Positions 54,895 through 63,588 are shown, counted from the first letter of the stretch. The stretch is DNA of 64,000 nucleotides from Terrabacter tumescens (GCF_014646815.1 NZ_BMNZ01000010.1:1-64000); one strand, 5' to 3'. Numbers and translations: made by a program. The notes: generated by a model not told the origin, from the letters alone.

Positions 54895-55440
54895 ATGTCG
54901 TCGCGCCCAATCCATGTCACCTTCGTGTGCAGCGGCAACATCTGCAGGTCTCCCATGGGTCACGTGATCCTCCAGCACATGGTCGACGACGCCGGGCTGA
55001 CCGAGCACGTCCGGGTCTCCTCGAGCGGCACCGGTGACTGGCACGTCGGCGAGCACGCCGACCCGCGCACCGTCGCGGTGCTCGCCCGGCACGGCTACGA
55101 CGGGTCGCGCCACCGCGCGCGCGAGTTCGACCCGGAGGAGTTCGACGAGGTCGACCTCGTCCTCGCCTCCGACGAGGGGCACGTGCGCACCCTGAACCGC
55201 CTGGCCCGCACGCCGGACAACCGGGGCAAGATCCGTCTCGTGCGCGAGTTCGACCCCGCCGCCGTCGCGGCCGGCACCCTCGAGACGGGTGACCCCTGGT
55301 ACGGCGACGAGGAGCACTTCGCCCGGTGTTTCGCGGAGGTCGAGGCCGCGTGCCGTGGCATCCTTCACCACGTCAGGGGACAGCTGGACGGCCGGCTGGC
55401 CGACCAGACGCGCCGCCGCGTGGATCCGGAGCAGCCCTGA
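54895..55440 (+). CDS. low-molecular-weight protein-tyrosine phosphatase
   Basis: 181 residues. The active-site loop C12-S-G-N-I-C17-R18-S has the CX5RS signature at the N-terminus, and the general-acid Asp lies in DPWYGD near the C-terminus: complete LMW-PTP catalytic machinery, like mycobacterial PtpA. It dephosphorylates tyrosine on proteins; partners are unknown. The start ATG at 54895 fits the family N-terminus; 54886 is an alternative. The VOC gene starts 5 nt after its stop. Confidence 0.9.
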   Translation: MSSRPIHVTFVCSGNICRSPMGHVILQHMVDDAGLTEHVRVSSSGTGDWHVGEHADPRTVAVLARHGYDGSRHRAREFDPEEFDEVDLVLASDEGHVRTLNRLARTPDNRGKIRLVREFDPAAVAAGTLETGDPWYGDEEHFARCFAEVEAACRGILHHVRGQLDGRLADQTRRRVDPEQP

Positions 55441-55444
55441 CCTG

Positions 55445-56236
55445 ATGCGAGACCTGAACCTGACCGTGCCTGACTATCCCTATGGATCCCCGTGCTGGGT
55501 CGACCTGCTCGTCAGCGACGTCCCGCGCGCCAAGACCTTCTACAGCGAGCTCTTCGGCTGGCAGTGGCTCGCCGGTGACCCCGCTACGGGCGGCTACACG
55601 ATGGCGCTGCTCGACGGCCACCCCGTCGCCGGCATCAGCCGCAAGCCGGACTCGGCGCCCATCCAGAGCCAGTGGACGACCTACCTCCGCGTCGGCGACA
55701 TCGAGGTGGCGGCGCGCGCCATCAACGCCTACGGCGGGCGCACGCTCGGCCGCCCGGTCTCCATCGGCGCCCTGTCGCGCACCCTCATCGCCGTCGACCC
55801 CGGCGGCGCCTACTTCGGCCTGTGGGAGCCCGGTGACCTGCCGGGCAGCGGGGTGCTCGACGAGCCGGGTTCGCTGACGTGGAACGAGCTGCTGACCCGC
55901 GACTACGACCGGGTGCAGGGCTTCTCGCTCGCCGTCTTCGGGCACGAGTTCACCGACGAGACCGATCCCGGCGGCCCGCGCTGGGCGACGGCGCACACCG
56001 GCGACGGCAACCCCGCCTTCGGACTCGCCGAGATCGACGACGAGTGGCCCGCCGAGATCCCGCCGCACTGGGTCGCCTCGTTCGCGACGCGCAACGTCGT
56101 CCCCGGCCTCGCCCGTGCGCTCGACCTCGGCGCCACCCTCCTCCAGGGCCCCTTCGACGGCCCCTACGGCGTCGGTGCGGTGCTGAGCGGCCCTGAGGGA
56201 GAGGAGTTCTCGCTCCTCGTCCCCGACCTGGACTGA
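55445..56236 (+). CDS. double-VOC-domain protein (CFP-30-like)
   Basis: 263 residues, two VOC modules in tandem. Domain 1 (about 12-130) starts PCWVDLLVSDVPRAKTFYSELFGWQW; domain 2 (about 140-263) starts SLTWNELLTRDYDRVQGFSLAVFG. Glyoxalase-like fold; resembles the mycobacterial CFP-30/hydroxylase-type proteins of unknown substrate. It is coupled to the phosphatase gene upstream by a 4-nt gap. Confidence 0.88.
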   Translation: MRDLNLTVPDYPYGSPCWVDLLVSDVPRAKTFYSELFGWQWLAGDPATGGYTMALLDGHPVAGISRKPDSAPIQSQWTTYLRVGDIEVAARAINAYGGRTLGRPVSIGALSRTLIAVDPGGAYFGLWEPGDLPGSGVLDEPGSLTWNELLTRDYDRVQGFSLAVFGHEFTDETDPGGPRWATAHTGDGNPAFGLAEIDDEWPAEIPPHWVASFATRNVVPGLARALDLGATLLQGPFDGPYGVGAVLSGPEGEEFSLLVPDLD

Positions 56237-56268
56237 CGCGCCGCCCCGCCGACAAACGCACTGATCGC

Positions 56269-56323
56269 GTATGCCGTGTGTCCGGGACCGCGCCCACCCA
56301 CCCGACCGCGGCGGACGGCATAC
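56269..56323. repeat. inverted pair of GTATGCCG repeats before purB
   Basis: GCGTATGCCGTGTGTCCGGG at 56267 and CGGCATACG at 56316, in opposite orientation, 33-80 nt upstream of the purB start. Confidence 0.65.
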
Positions 56324-56356
56324 GAACCACTCCGCGCGCTCTGGGAGGATGGCGCC

Positions 56357-57769
56357 ATGGCAACGCTTGCTGACGCAACCCCGCCCATCGCGCTCGGGGC
56401 GCTCGACGGTCGCTACCGCGGCGCCGTCGCGCCCCTCGTCGACCACCTGTCGGAGGCGGCGCTCAACCGGCAGCGGGTGCACGTCGAGATCGAGTGGCTC
56501 ATCCACCAGACGAGCCACGGCGTCGTGCCGGGCGTGCGGCAGCTGACCGACGCCGAGGTCACGGCACTGCGGGCGGTCGTCAACGGCTTCGGCACCGACG
56601 AGGTCGCCGAGCTCGGCGAGATCGAGCGCGTCACCGTCCACGACGTCAAGGCCGTCGAGTACTTCCTCAAGAAGCGCCTGAGCGCCATCGCGCCGGCGGA
56701 CGAGGACAAGGGCCTGGCCGAGCTCATCCACTTCGGCTGCACGAGCGAGGACATCAACAACCTCTCCTACGCCCTCATGGTCAAGGGCGCGGTCGAGCAG
56801 GTGTGGCTGCCCAAGGCGCAGGCGCTCGTCGAGCAGGTCGCGACGATGGCCCGTGAGCTCAAGGACGTGCCGCTGCTCGCGCACACGCACGGCCAGCCTG
56901 CGACGCCGACGACGATGGGCAAGGAGCTCGCCGTCCTCGCGCACCGCCTCGGCCGGCAGCTGCGCCGCATCGAGGGCCAGGAGTACCTCGGCAAGTTCAA
57001 CGGCGCCACCGGCACGTTCGGCGCCCACGCGCTCGCCCTCCCCGACGTCGACTGGCCCGCCGTGTCCAAGGCGTTCGTCGAGGCCCTCGGCCTGACGTGG
57101 AACCCGCTGACGACCCAGATCGAGAGCCACGACTGGCAGGCCGAGCTCTACGCCGACGTCGCGCGCTTCAACCGCATCCTGCACAACCTCTGCACCGATG
57201 TGTGGACCTACATCTCGATGGGCTACTTCGCGCAGGTGCGCGGCCAGGGCACCGTCGGGTCGAGCACGATGCCGCACAAGGTCAACCCGATCCGCTTCGA
57301 GAACGCCGAGGCCAACCTCGAGGTGAGCAACGCCCTGCTCGACGTCCTCGGCGGGACGCTCGTGCAGAGCCGCCTCCAGCGCGACCTCACCGACTCGAGC
57401 ATGCAGCGCAACATCGGCACGGCCTTCGGCCACTCGATGCTCGCGCTCGACAACGTCGCCCGCGGCCTCGCCGGGCTCGACGCCGTGCCCGAGCGCATGG
57501 CGGCCGACCTGGAGGCCAACTGGGAGGTGCTCGGCGAGCCGATCCAGTCGGCCATGCGGGCCCTCGGCGCCCAGGGCGTCCCCGGCATGGAGGAGCCCTA
57601 CGAGCGGCTCAAGGAGCTGACCCGCGGGCGCCGCATCGACGGCGACGACCTGCGCGAGTTCGTGCGTGGGCTGGGCCTGCCCGCCGACGTCGAGGCCCGC
57701 TTCGTGGCCCTGACGCCGCAGACCTACACCGCCCTCGCGAGCCGACTCGTCGACGACTACCTCGCCTGA
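56357..57769 (+). CDS. purB: adenylosuccinate lyase
   Basis: 470 residues. Fumarase/aspartase superfamily: signature GSSTMPHKVNP, THGQPATPTTMGKE and the second-region SMQRNIGTAFGHS. It cleaves SAICAR and adenylosuccinate in purine synthesis. Length and layout are of the E. coli-like PurB subgroup. GGGAGGAT is 8 nt before the ATG at 56357. It stands alone; a GGCATAC repeat follows the stop codon directly. Confidence 0.95.
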   Translation: MATLADATPPIALGALDGRYRGAVAPLVDHLSEAALNRQRVHVEIEWLIHQTSHGVVPGVRQLTDAEVTALRAVVNGFGTDEVAELGEIERVTVHDVKAVEYFLKKRLSAIAPADEDKGLAELIHFGCTSEDINNLSYALMVKGAVEQVWLPKAQALVEQVATMARELKDVPLLAHTHGQPATPTTMGKELAVLAHRLGRQLRRIEGQEYLGKFNGATGTFGAHALALPDVDWPAVSKAFVEALGLTWNPLTTQIESHDWQAELYADVARFNRILHNLCTDVWTYISMGYFAQVRGQGTVGSSTMPHKVNPIRFENAEANLEVSNALLDVLGGTLVQSRLQRDLTDSSMQRNIGTAFGHSMLALDNVARGLAGLDAVPERMAADLEANWEVLGEPIQSAMRALGAQGVPGMEEPYERLKELTRGRRIDGDDLREFVRGLGLPADVEARFVALTPQTYTALASRLVDDYLA

Positions 57770-57777
57770 CGGCATAC
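57770..57777 (-). repeat. GTATGCCG dispersed repeat copy
   Basis: CGGCATACG begins 1 nt after the purB stop codon. Confidence 0.55.
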
Positions 57778-57855
57778 GCCCGACTCGTCGGCACGCACGC
57801 TCTCGCCACGCGGGGCTTGCTGGTCACTTCCGCGCCTGAGGTCAGCGCTCGGCGG

Positions 57856-57861
57856 TAACGT
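57856..57861 (+). promoter_or_regulatory. possible -10 of mmcQ-like gene
   Basis: TAACGT ends 8 nt before the ATG at 57870. Confidence 0.4.
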
Positions 57862-57869
57862 GCCGAGGC

Positions 57870-58277
57870 ATGGCCCGCTCACGCGCCGCCCGGCTCAGCG
57901 ACATCGACGAGGCAGCCCTCGCGCTGCCCGAGGTGACGCGCGACCCGCCGTCCGGTGGGCGGCCCTCCTTCCAGGTGCGGGGCAAGACGTTCGCGTTCGC
58001 CCGCGGACCGCGCAAGGACGCCGTCGACCCGGAGACGGGTCAGCCGTACGAGGACGTGCTCGCCTTCTCGTGCACGGCCGAGGACAAGGAGTCGATGGTC
58101 TCGGACCCCGACTCGCCGTGGTTCACGACGCCGCACTGGAACGGCTACAACGCCGTGCTCCTGCTCGAGCGCGACATCGGCCGGCTCACCGCGCAGGAGA
58201 TCCGCGAGGTCGTGACCGACGCCTGGCTCGCCAAGGCCCCGAAGCGGCTGGCCACGGAGCTGCTCGGCGAGCCGTGA
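57870..58277 (+). CDS. MmcQ/YjbR-family protein
   Basis: 135 residues. Single CyaY/MmcQ-like alpha-beta domain, with the typical LPEVTRDPPSGGRPSFQVRGKTFAF start and LLERDIGRLTAQEIREVVTDAWLAKAPKRLA end. The family is called DNA-binding in databases, but its function is uncertain. It lies 11 bp upstream of the CsoR operator and probably ends before it. Confidence 0.85.
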   Translation: MARSRAARLSDIDEAALALPEVTRDPPSGGRPSFQVRGKTFAFARGPRKDAVDPETGQPYEDVLAFSCTAEDKESMVSDPDSPWFTTPHWNGYNAVLLLERDIGRLTAQEIREVVTDAWLAKAPKRLATELLGEP

Positions 58278-58287
58278 CCCGTCAGGA

Positions 58288-58304
58288 ATACCCCAGAGGG
58301 GTAT
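58288..58304. promoter_or_regulatory. CsoR operator
   Basis: ATACCCC-AGA-GGGGTAT, a perfect 7-bp inverted repeat with 3-nt spacer, matching the G/C-tract dyads known for copper-sensing CsoR repressors. It lies between mmcQ and csoR, 28 nt before the csoR ATG. Confidence 0.88.
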
Positions 58305-58331
58305 CATGTTGACCACGACGAGGAGGTGCCC

Positions 58332-58613
58332 ATGGCTGGATACACCGGCAGCAAGGACGACTACCTGAAGCGGCTGCGCCGCATCGAGGGCCAGGTGCGC
58401 GGCGTGCAGAAGATGGTCGACACCGACACGTACTGCATCGACATCCTGACCCAGGTCAGCGCCATCACCAAGGCCCTGCAGGCCGTCAGCCTCGGCCTGC
58501 TCGAGGACCACGTCGCCCACTGCGTCGTCGACGCCGCCCGCGAGTCCGACGAGGCCGCCGCCGAGAAGGTGCGCGAGGCCTCCGAGGCCATTGCCCGCCT
58601 GGTCCGCAGCTGA
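58332..58613 (+). CDS. csoR: copper-sensing repressor CsoR
   Basis: 93 residues, all-helical DUF156 fold. The Cu(I) ligands are C35, H60 and C64 (YCIDIL and DHVAHC), the Cys-His-Cys set of copper sensors rather than the formaldehyde (FrmR) or nickel (RcnR) ligand sets. AGGAGG is 5 nt before the ATG at 58332, which decides against the GTG at 58326. It regulates itself and the following copZ-copA through the dyad at 58288-58304: copper binding releases the DNA. Confidence 0.93.
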   Translation: MAGYTGSKDDYLKRLRRIEGQVRGVQKMVDTDTYCIDILTQVSAITKALQAVSLGLLEDHVAHCVVDAARESDEAAAEKVREASEAIARLVRS

Positions 58614-58690
58614 GTCCGCAACTGAGTCCGCAGCCGAGTCCACAGCCGAGCACCCCGACGCAACCCGACCACCGCCTGAGGAGGCACCCG

Positions 58691-58909
58691 ATGAGCACCA
58701 CCCAGACCGAGATCACCGTCGCCGGCATGACGTGCGGCCACTGCAGCGCCGCCGTCAGCAACGAGCTGTCGTCGCTGCCCGGCGTCACCGCCGTCGCGGT
58801 CGACCTGCACCCCGGTGAGGACTCCCCCGTCACCATCACGAGCGAGGCCCCCCTCGACCCGGCCGTCGTCGCCGACGCCGTCGCCGAGGCGGGCTACAGC
58901 CTCCGATGA
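58691..58909 (+). CDS. copZ: copper chaperone CopZ (HMA domain)
   Basis: 72 residues, one HMA domain with Cu(I)-binding MTCGHC at residues 13-18. It carries Cu(I) in the cytoplasm to the CopA pump. GGAGG lies 7 nt before the ATG. The stop overlaps the copA start (ATGA), so the two are coupled; csoR lies 77 bp upstream in the same operon. Confidence 0.92.
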   Translation: MSTTQTEITVAGMTCGHCSAAVSNELSSLPGVTAVAVDLHPGEDSPVTITSEAPLDPAVVADAVAEAGYSLR

Positions 58910-61392
58910 GCGAGGGCCAGGCGCCGGTCGCCACGGCGAGGCGGGACCCCGACGAGGTCCGCCTCGCCATCACCGGCATGACCTGTGCCTCCTGCTCCGC
59001 GCGCATCGAGCGCAAGCTCTCCAAGGTCGCCGGCGTCGAGTCCGCGACCGTCAACCTCGCCACCGAGAAGGCGCTCGTCTCCTTCACCGCCCCCGTCACG
59101 GTCGAGCAGATCCTCGCCGAGGTGAAGAAGACCGGCTACGGCGCCACCGTCATCGACGGCTCGCGCCCCGCCTCCTCGACGGCCGCCTCGCAGACGGCGT
59201 ATGCCGTGTCGCCCGAGAGCGCCCCCGTGGAGTCCGCGGACGGCCGGGTCGACACGCCTGCCGCCGACCGACCTGCGGCCGGGGCGCTGCTCGAGAAGCT
59301 GCGGTCCCAGGAGCTGGCTCGGCAGAAGGTCCGGGCCGCGGCGCCGCAGGAGAGCCGGGCCCGGACGGCCCCGGCCTCCTCGATCCAGCCCGCCACACGG
59401 CATACGCCCTCGTCCGGCTCGTCAGCGCACGGCTCGGGAGGGCACGCAGGCGCCGGTGGCGAGGACCACCTCGAGCACACGCCCGCCCAGAACGTGCTCA
59501 AGCCGCGCCTGCTCGTCGCGATCGCGCTGACCGTCCCGGTCCTGCTGCTCGCCATGGTGCTGCCGTCGTTCGGCGCCAGCCCGTGGCTGCAGCTGCTCCT
59601 CGCGACGCCCGTCGTCTTCTGGTGCGCGTGGCCCTTCCACCGCGCCGCCGCCGTCAACGCCCGCCACCTCGCCTCGACGATGGACACCCTCGTCTCCCTC
59701 GGGGTGCTCGCGGCGTGGGGGTACTCCGTCGTCGAGCTCCTGCAGGGGGGCATGCACCTCTACTTCGAGGTCGCCTCGGTCGTCACGACGTTCCTGCTCG
59801 TCGGCCGCTTCCTCGAGGCGCGCGCCAAGGACTCGGGCAAGGACGCGCTGCGCTCGCTGCTCGACCTCGGCGCCAAGGACGTCTCCGTCCTGCGCATCGA
59901 CCCGCAGTCGCGGATCACGAGCGAGCTGCGGATCCCGGTCGACCAGCTCGTCGTCGGCGACCAGTTCGTCGTGCGACCGGGCGAGAAGGTCGCGACCGAC
60001 GGCGTGGTGCGCGACGGGTCGAGCGCCGTCGACGCGAGCCTCGTGACGGGCGAGTCGACCCCGGTCGACGTCTCCCCCGGCGACGACGTCACCGGCGGCT
60101 CGATCAACACGACCGGGCGCCTCGTCGTCGAGGCCCGCAAGGTCGGGGCCGACACGATGCTCGCCGGCATTCAGCGCCTCGTCGAGACCGCCCAGACCGG
60201 CAAGGCCGACGTGCAGCGCCTCGCCGACCGGGTCTCGTCGGTCTTCGTCCCGGTCGTGCTCGTGCTGGCCCTCGTGACGTTCGTCGCGTGGCTCGCGACG
60301 GGCCACGACCTCGGCACCTCGCTCGCCGTCGCAGTGACCGTCCTCATCATCGCCTGCCCCTGTGCGCTCGGCCTCGCGACACCGACGGCGCTGCTCGTCG
60401 GCACCGGCCGCGGCGCGCAGCTCGGCACCCTCATCAAGGGCCCGCAGGTGCTCGAGGACACCCGCCGCGTCGACACCGTCGTGCTCGACAAGACCGGCAC
60501 CGTGACCACCGGCGAGCTGCGACTGCGGAGCATCGCGGTGCTCGGCAAGCTCTCGAAGAAGGCGGCCCTCACCGCGGCCGCCGCCGTCGAGCAGGGCAGC
60601 GAGCACCCCATCGCACAGGCCATCGTCGACGGCGCCCGCCTGGCCCGGCTCGAGCTGCCGCGGATCCACGACTTCGAGGCCAACCCCGGAGAGGGCGCCA
60701 CCGCACGGATCAAGGACACCGAGGTCACCGTCGGCAAGGCGGTGCTCTTCGAGAGCGTCGCCCCCGAGCTGCTCGAGCACGCCCGCGCGAGCGCCGGCAC
60801 CACGGTCTTCGTCGGCTGGGACGGCGTCGCCCAGGCCGCCCTCACCGTCGAGGACACCGTGCGCGAGTCGTCCAAGGCCGCCATCGCGCGGCTGCGCGCC
60901 CTCGGCCTTACCCCCTACCTGCTGACCGGCGACAGCGCCTCCAACGCCCGCAGCGTCGCCGAGCAGGTCGGCATCGACGCCTCGCACGTGCGCGCCGACG
61001 TGCTGCCCGCCCAGAAGCACGCCGTCGTCACCGAGCTGCAGCAGTCGGGACGCGTCGTGGCCATGGTCGGCGACGGGGTCAACGACGCCGCGGCGCTCGC
61101 CCAGGCCGACCTCGGCCTCGCAATGGGCTCGGGCACCGACGTCGCCATGGACTCGGCCGACATCGTGCTCGTGCGCCCCGACCTCGACGCGGTCGGCGAC
61201 GCGATCGGCCTCTCGCGCGAGACGCTGCGCATCATCAAGCAGAACCTCGCGTGGGCGTTCGGCTACAACACGGCCGCCATCCCGCTCGCCGCGTTCGGCC
61301 TGCTCAACCCGATGATCGCCGGGGCGACGATGGCGCTGTCGTCGGTGCTCGTCGTCAGCAACTCGCTGCGCCTCAAGCGCTGGGGCCGCTGA
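58906..61392 (+). CDS. copA: copper-exporting P1B-type ATPase CopA
   Basis: 828 residues. One N-terminal HMA domain (GMTCASC, about residue 24-30), then an unusually long disordered linker (about 90-190), eight helices, the intramembrane CPC motif (IIACPCALG, about 484), phosphorylation DKTGT (about 527) and GDGVND (about 721). It expels Cu(I). The linker coding sequence contains two copies of the GTATGCCG repeat (59199 and 59398), read in different frames and orientations, so part of the linker seems repeat-derived. Regulated by CsoR. Confidence 0.95.
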   Translation: MSEGQAPVATARRDPDEVRLAITGMTCASCSARIERKLSKVAGVESATVNLATEKALVSFTAPVTVEQILAEVKKTGYGATVIDGSRPASSTAASQTAYAVSPESAPVESADGRVDTPAADRPAAGALLEKLRSQELARQKVRAAAPQESRARTAPASSIQPATRHTPSSGSSAHGSGGHAGAGGEDHLEHTPAQNVLKPRLLVAIALTVPVLLLAMVLPSFGASPWLQLLLATPVVFWCAWPFHRAAAVNARHLASTMDTLVSLGVLAAWGYSVVELLQGGMHLYFEVASVVTTFLLVGRFLEARAKDSGKDALRSLLDLGAKDVSVLRIDPQSRITSELRIPVDQLVVGDQFVVRPGEKVATDGVVRDGSSAVDASLVTGESTPVDVSPGDDVTGGSINTTGRLVVEARKVGADTMLAGIQRLVETAQTGKADVQRLADRVSSVFVPVVLVLALVTFVAWLATGHDLGTSLAVAVTVLIIACPCALGLATPTALLVGTGRGAQLGTLIKGPQVLEDTRRVDTVVLDKTGTVTTGELRLRSIAVLGKLSKKAALTAAAAVEQGSEHPIAQAIVDGARLARLELPRIHDFEANPGEGATARIKDTEVTVGKAVLFESVAPELLEHARASAGTTVFVGWDGVAQAALTVEDTVRESSKAAIARLRALGLTPYLLTGDSASNARSVAEQVGIDASHVRADVLPAQKHAVVTELQQSGRVVAMVGDGVNDAAALAQADLGLAMGSGTDVAMDSADIVLVRPDLDAVGDAIGLSRETLRIIKQNLAWAFGYNTAAIPLAAFGLLNPMIAGATMALSSVLVVSNSLRLKRWGR
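59199..59405. repeat. two GTATGCCG repeat copies in the CopA linker coding sequence
   Basis: GGCGTATGCCGTGTCGCCCG (59197) in sense orientation encodes T-A-Y-A-V; CACACGGCATACGCCCTCG (59395) in antisense orientation encodes R-H-T-P-S. Both lie in the disordered segment between the HMA domain and the first helix. Confidence 0.7.
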
Positions 61393-61420
61393 GGTCTCCG
61401 GTCTCCTTCTGCCGCCGCCG

Positions 61421-61467
61421 GTTTGAGGTATGCCGGTAGCGATCCCTGCGGCGCGCCTACCTCAAAC
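61421..61467 (+). terminator. terminator-like hairpin after copA
   Basis: GTTTGAGGTA (61421-61430) pairs perfectly with TACCTCAAAC (61458-61467); the loop includes a GTATGCCG copy and GC-rich sequence that can pair further. Confidence 0.6.
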
Positions 61468-61491
61468 GGGTGGTGGCGAGCGGCGGGCGGC

Positions 61492-61497
61492 TAGGTT
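61492..61497 (+). promoter_or_regulatory. predicted -10 of leaderless VOC-like transcript
   Basis: TAGGTT ends 6 nt before the ATG at 61504. Confidence 0.5.
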
Positions 61498-61503
61498 CGG
61501 GGC

Positions 61504-61842
61504 ATGGTGGCCTTCGTGAAGTCGGTGACGTTCGACTGCTCCGACCCGCTGCGGCTCGCGGGCTTCTGGGCCGCGGCGCTCGGCTCGAACGTCGACGAGG
61601 ACAGCACGGACCGGCGAGCGTGGGTCGAGCCGGCGGGCTGGGGCGGGCCGACCCTGTGGTTCCAGCCCGTGCCCGAGGGCAAGACCGCGAAGAACCGGCA
61701 GCACTTCGACCTGAGGGCCGTCGGCCCGGTCGAGGCCGAGGTGGACCGGCTCACGATCCTGGGCGCGACGGTCATCGGCCGCGACGGAGACGTCGTCGTC
61801 ATGGCCGACCCGGAGGGCAACGAGTTCTGCGTCGAGTCCTGA
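61504..61842 (+). CDS. VOC-like protein (glyoxalase_6 type)
   Basis: 112 residues. Compact VOC module: VKSVTFDCSDPLRLAGFWAAALG, WGGPTLWFQPVPEGKTAKNRQHFDL, and DVVVMADPEGNEFCV. The NRQHFDL motif and ADPEGNEFC ending are typical of the actinobacterial glyoxalase-like proteins formerly grouped as Glyoxalase_6. Substrate unknown. The predicted -10 at 6 nt supports the ATG. Confidence 0.85.
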   Translation: MVAFVKSVTFDCSDPLRLAGFWAAALGSNVDEDSTDRRAWVEPAGWGGPTLWFQPVPEGKTAKNRQHFDLRAVGPVEAEVDRLTILGATVIGRDGDVVVMADPEGNEFCVES

Positions 61843-61969
61843 CGCGGCATCGATAGCCGACCCGACCCGAGCCGAGTCGCATCCGCACTTTGACGCGCAC
61901 GGCACGTTCTGGTGGGCTCGGGTCACCGACGACGGACCGGTCGTCGGGCACGACAGGGGAGGTCAGACG

Positions 61970-62992
61970 GTGACGTCGACGACAGCACCACAGCAGGCAC
62001 CGCCGGACGAGGGCCGCGGGACACGGCTCGGGTCGGGGCTCTGGTCGAGCCCGTGGGTGGTGCCGATCGCTGCCGTGCTCGGCTGGTTCGTCGGCCTGCT
62101 CCCATGGATCGTCCGGCGATCCCGGCAGGGCACCTTCGGCACGCCGTGGAACCCGCGCAACGACCTGCGCGACGCCCTGCTGCCCTTCCACCACCAGCTG
62201 CTGCCGATGCTCGTCGTCGTCACGGTCGTGGCCGGTCTGCTCGCCGGCAGCGCCCCGTGGTGCAGCACCTCCCGCCGCTCCCGGCGCCTCGTCCTCGCCG
62301 CGCTGACGACGCTCGGAGCGCTGCTCGCGGCCGGCTGGTCGGTCGTGCAGACCCTCTCCCCCGACCCCGACCTCGGCGGCTCCGGGACGACCGCCGCCCA
62401 GGTGCGGGTGGCGTTCGTCGCGGTGACCGTCGCGGGTGCACTGCTCGGTCTCGTCCTCGGCCTCACGGTGTCGCTCGGTGGTGCCGCGGTGCGCGCGGCG
62501 GCGTCGGCGCCTGCCGCCGTCTTCATCGCCGACTGGTTGGGCCAGCTCGTGCTCGGCAGCCTCGGGTCGCCGGGACCGACGTGGCTGCCGACGCTGCTCG
62601 CCGCCTTGGCCGGCGCCGGCGTCGGGTTGGCTCTCGTGGGAGCCGCGCGAGCCCACCTGCTCGCCCGCGTCGCCGCGTGGGTCGGCTCGCTCGTCCTGCT
62701 CGTCGTCACCGCGTCGGCGCTGACGGCGGTGCGCTACGTGCTCGAGGCACTGCGCGGCACGCCGATCCGTGGCGACGCCCTCTCCGAGCTGATCGTCGAC
62801 GGTCTCCGCGTCATGGGCGCGTCCCTACAGACGACCCTCACCGCCTGGGGCCCGCCGCCGGCGTCCCCGCTCACGGCCGTCGTCGTCGCTGCGACGGTCG
62901 GCGCCGTCGGCACGCTCCTCGCCGCTCGTCGCGCCGACCGAGCCGACCGCGCCGACCGCGCACCCGACGACTCGACGAGGACCACGGCATGA
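61970..62992 (+). CDS. multi-pass membrane protein, function unknown
   Basis: 340 residues with about seven to eight hydrophobic helices spread through the length (for example VVPIAAVLGWFVGLLPWIV, MLVVVTVVAGLLAG, LVLAALTTLGALLAAGWSV, VRVAFVAVTVAGALLGLVLGLTV, WLPTLLAALAGAGVGLALV, WVGSLVLLVVTASALTAV). The short tail repeats RADRAD. The GTG at 61970 has GGGGAGG 7 nt upstream. Its stop overlaps the Nudix start (ATGA). No family recognised. Confidence 0.75.
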   Translation: MTSTTAPQQAPPDEGRGTRLGSGLWSSPWVVPIAAVLGWFVGLLPWIVRRSRQGTFGTPWNPRNDLRDALLPFHHQLLPMLVVVTVVAGLLAGSAPWCSTSRRSRRLVLAALTTLGALLAAGWSVVQTLSPDPDLGGSGTTAAQVRVAFVAVTVAGALLGLVLGLTVSLGGAAVRAAASAPAAVFIADWLGQLVLGSLGSPGPTWLPTLLAALAGAGVGLALVGAARAHLLARVAAWVGSLVLLVVTASALTAVRYVLEALRGTPIRGDALSELIVDGLRVMGASLQTTLTAWGPPPASPLTAVVVAATVGAVGTLLAARRADRADRADRAPDDSTRTTA

Positions 62993-63528
62993 CGGACCAC
63001 GGCATGACGGACCGCGGGCCTGCGCCCGATGGTGCCTCCGCCCTGACACCGTGGACGACGACCGTCACGGCCTTCACCGTCCCGCGCCGCGGCTCCGAGT
63101 GGCTGATGATCCGCCACGAGCGCCTGGGCGTGACCTCGTGGGAGCTGCCCGGCGGTCACGTCGACCCCGGCGAGGATCTCGAGCAGGCCGCGGCCCGGGA
63201 GACGCTCGAGGAGGCCGGCGTCGCGGTCGAGGTCGGCGCCCTGCTCGCCACGTGCGTGCACGAGTGGCACGAGCGGCGCGCCCGCAAGCTCATCTGCTTC
63301 TTCGACGCGGCGGTGCAGCCCGGGCCGGCGCCGCGGGTCCCGGACGGCGAGCCCGACATCCGCGACGTCGCGTGGCTCGACCCTCTCGGGCTCCCGACCG
63401 ACGACGTCAGCCCGTTCCTGCTGCCCCTCGTCGAGCAGCAGCGGCGAGGCTGGCTCGAGCCCCCGACCCACTTCCGGATGACCCATCGGCGCAACGCCGC
63501 CGGCCTCTGGCAGCCCGCCGCGGTGTGA
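62989..63528 (+). CDS. Nudix hydrolase
   Basis: 179 residues. A complete Nudix box, GGHVDPGEDLEQAAARETLEEAGV (shown in two parts: G-x5-E and RETLEEAGV), gives the Mg2+/Mn2+ site for cleaving nucleoside-diphosphate-X substrates. The start repeats itself: MTDHG is followed by MTDRG from a 15-bp tandem duplication, so the true start could be the second ATG. Coupled to the upstream membrane protein by ATGA. The substrate is unknown. Confidence 0.88.
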   Translation: MTDHGMTDRGPAPDGASALTPWTTTVTAFTVPRRGSEWLMIRHERLGVTSWELPGGHVDPGEDLEQAAARETLEEAGVAVEVGALLATCVHEWHERRARKLICFFDAAVQPGPAPRVPDGEPDIRDVAWLDPLGLPTDDVSPFLLPLVEQQRRGWLEPPTHFRMTHRRNAAGLWQPAAV

Positions 63529-63588
63529 GGCGACGAGCCCTCAGCCGCGCCTCGGACAGGCCCCCAGCACCCACAAGGCGCCGGGGGT

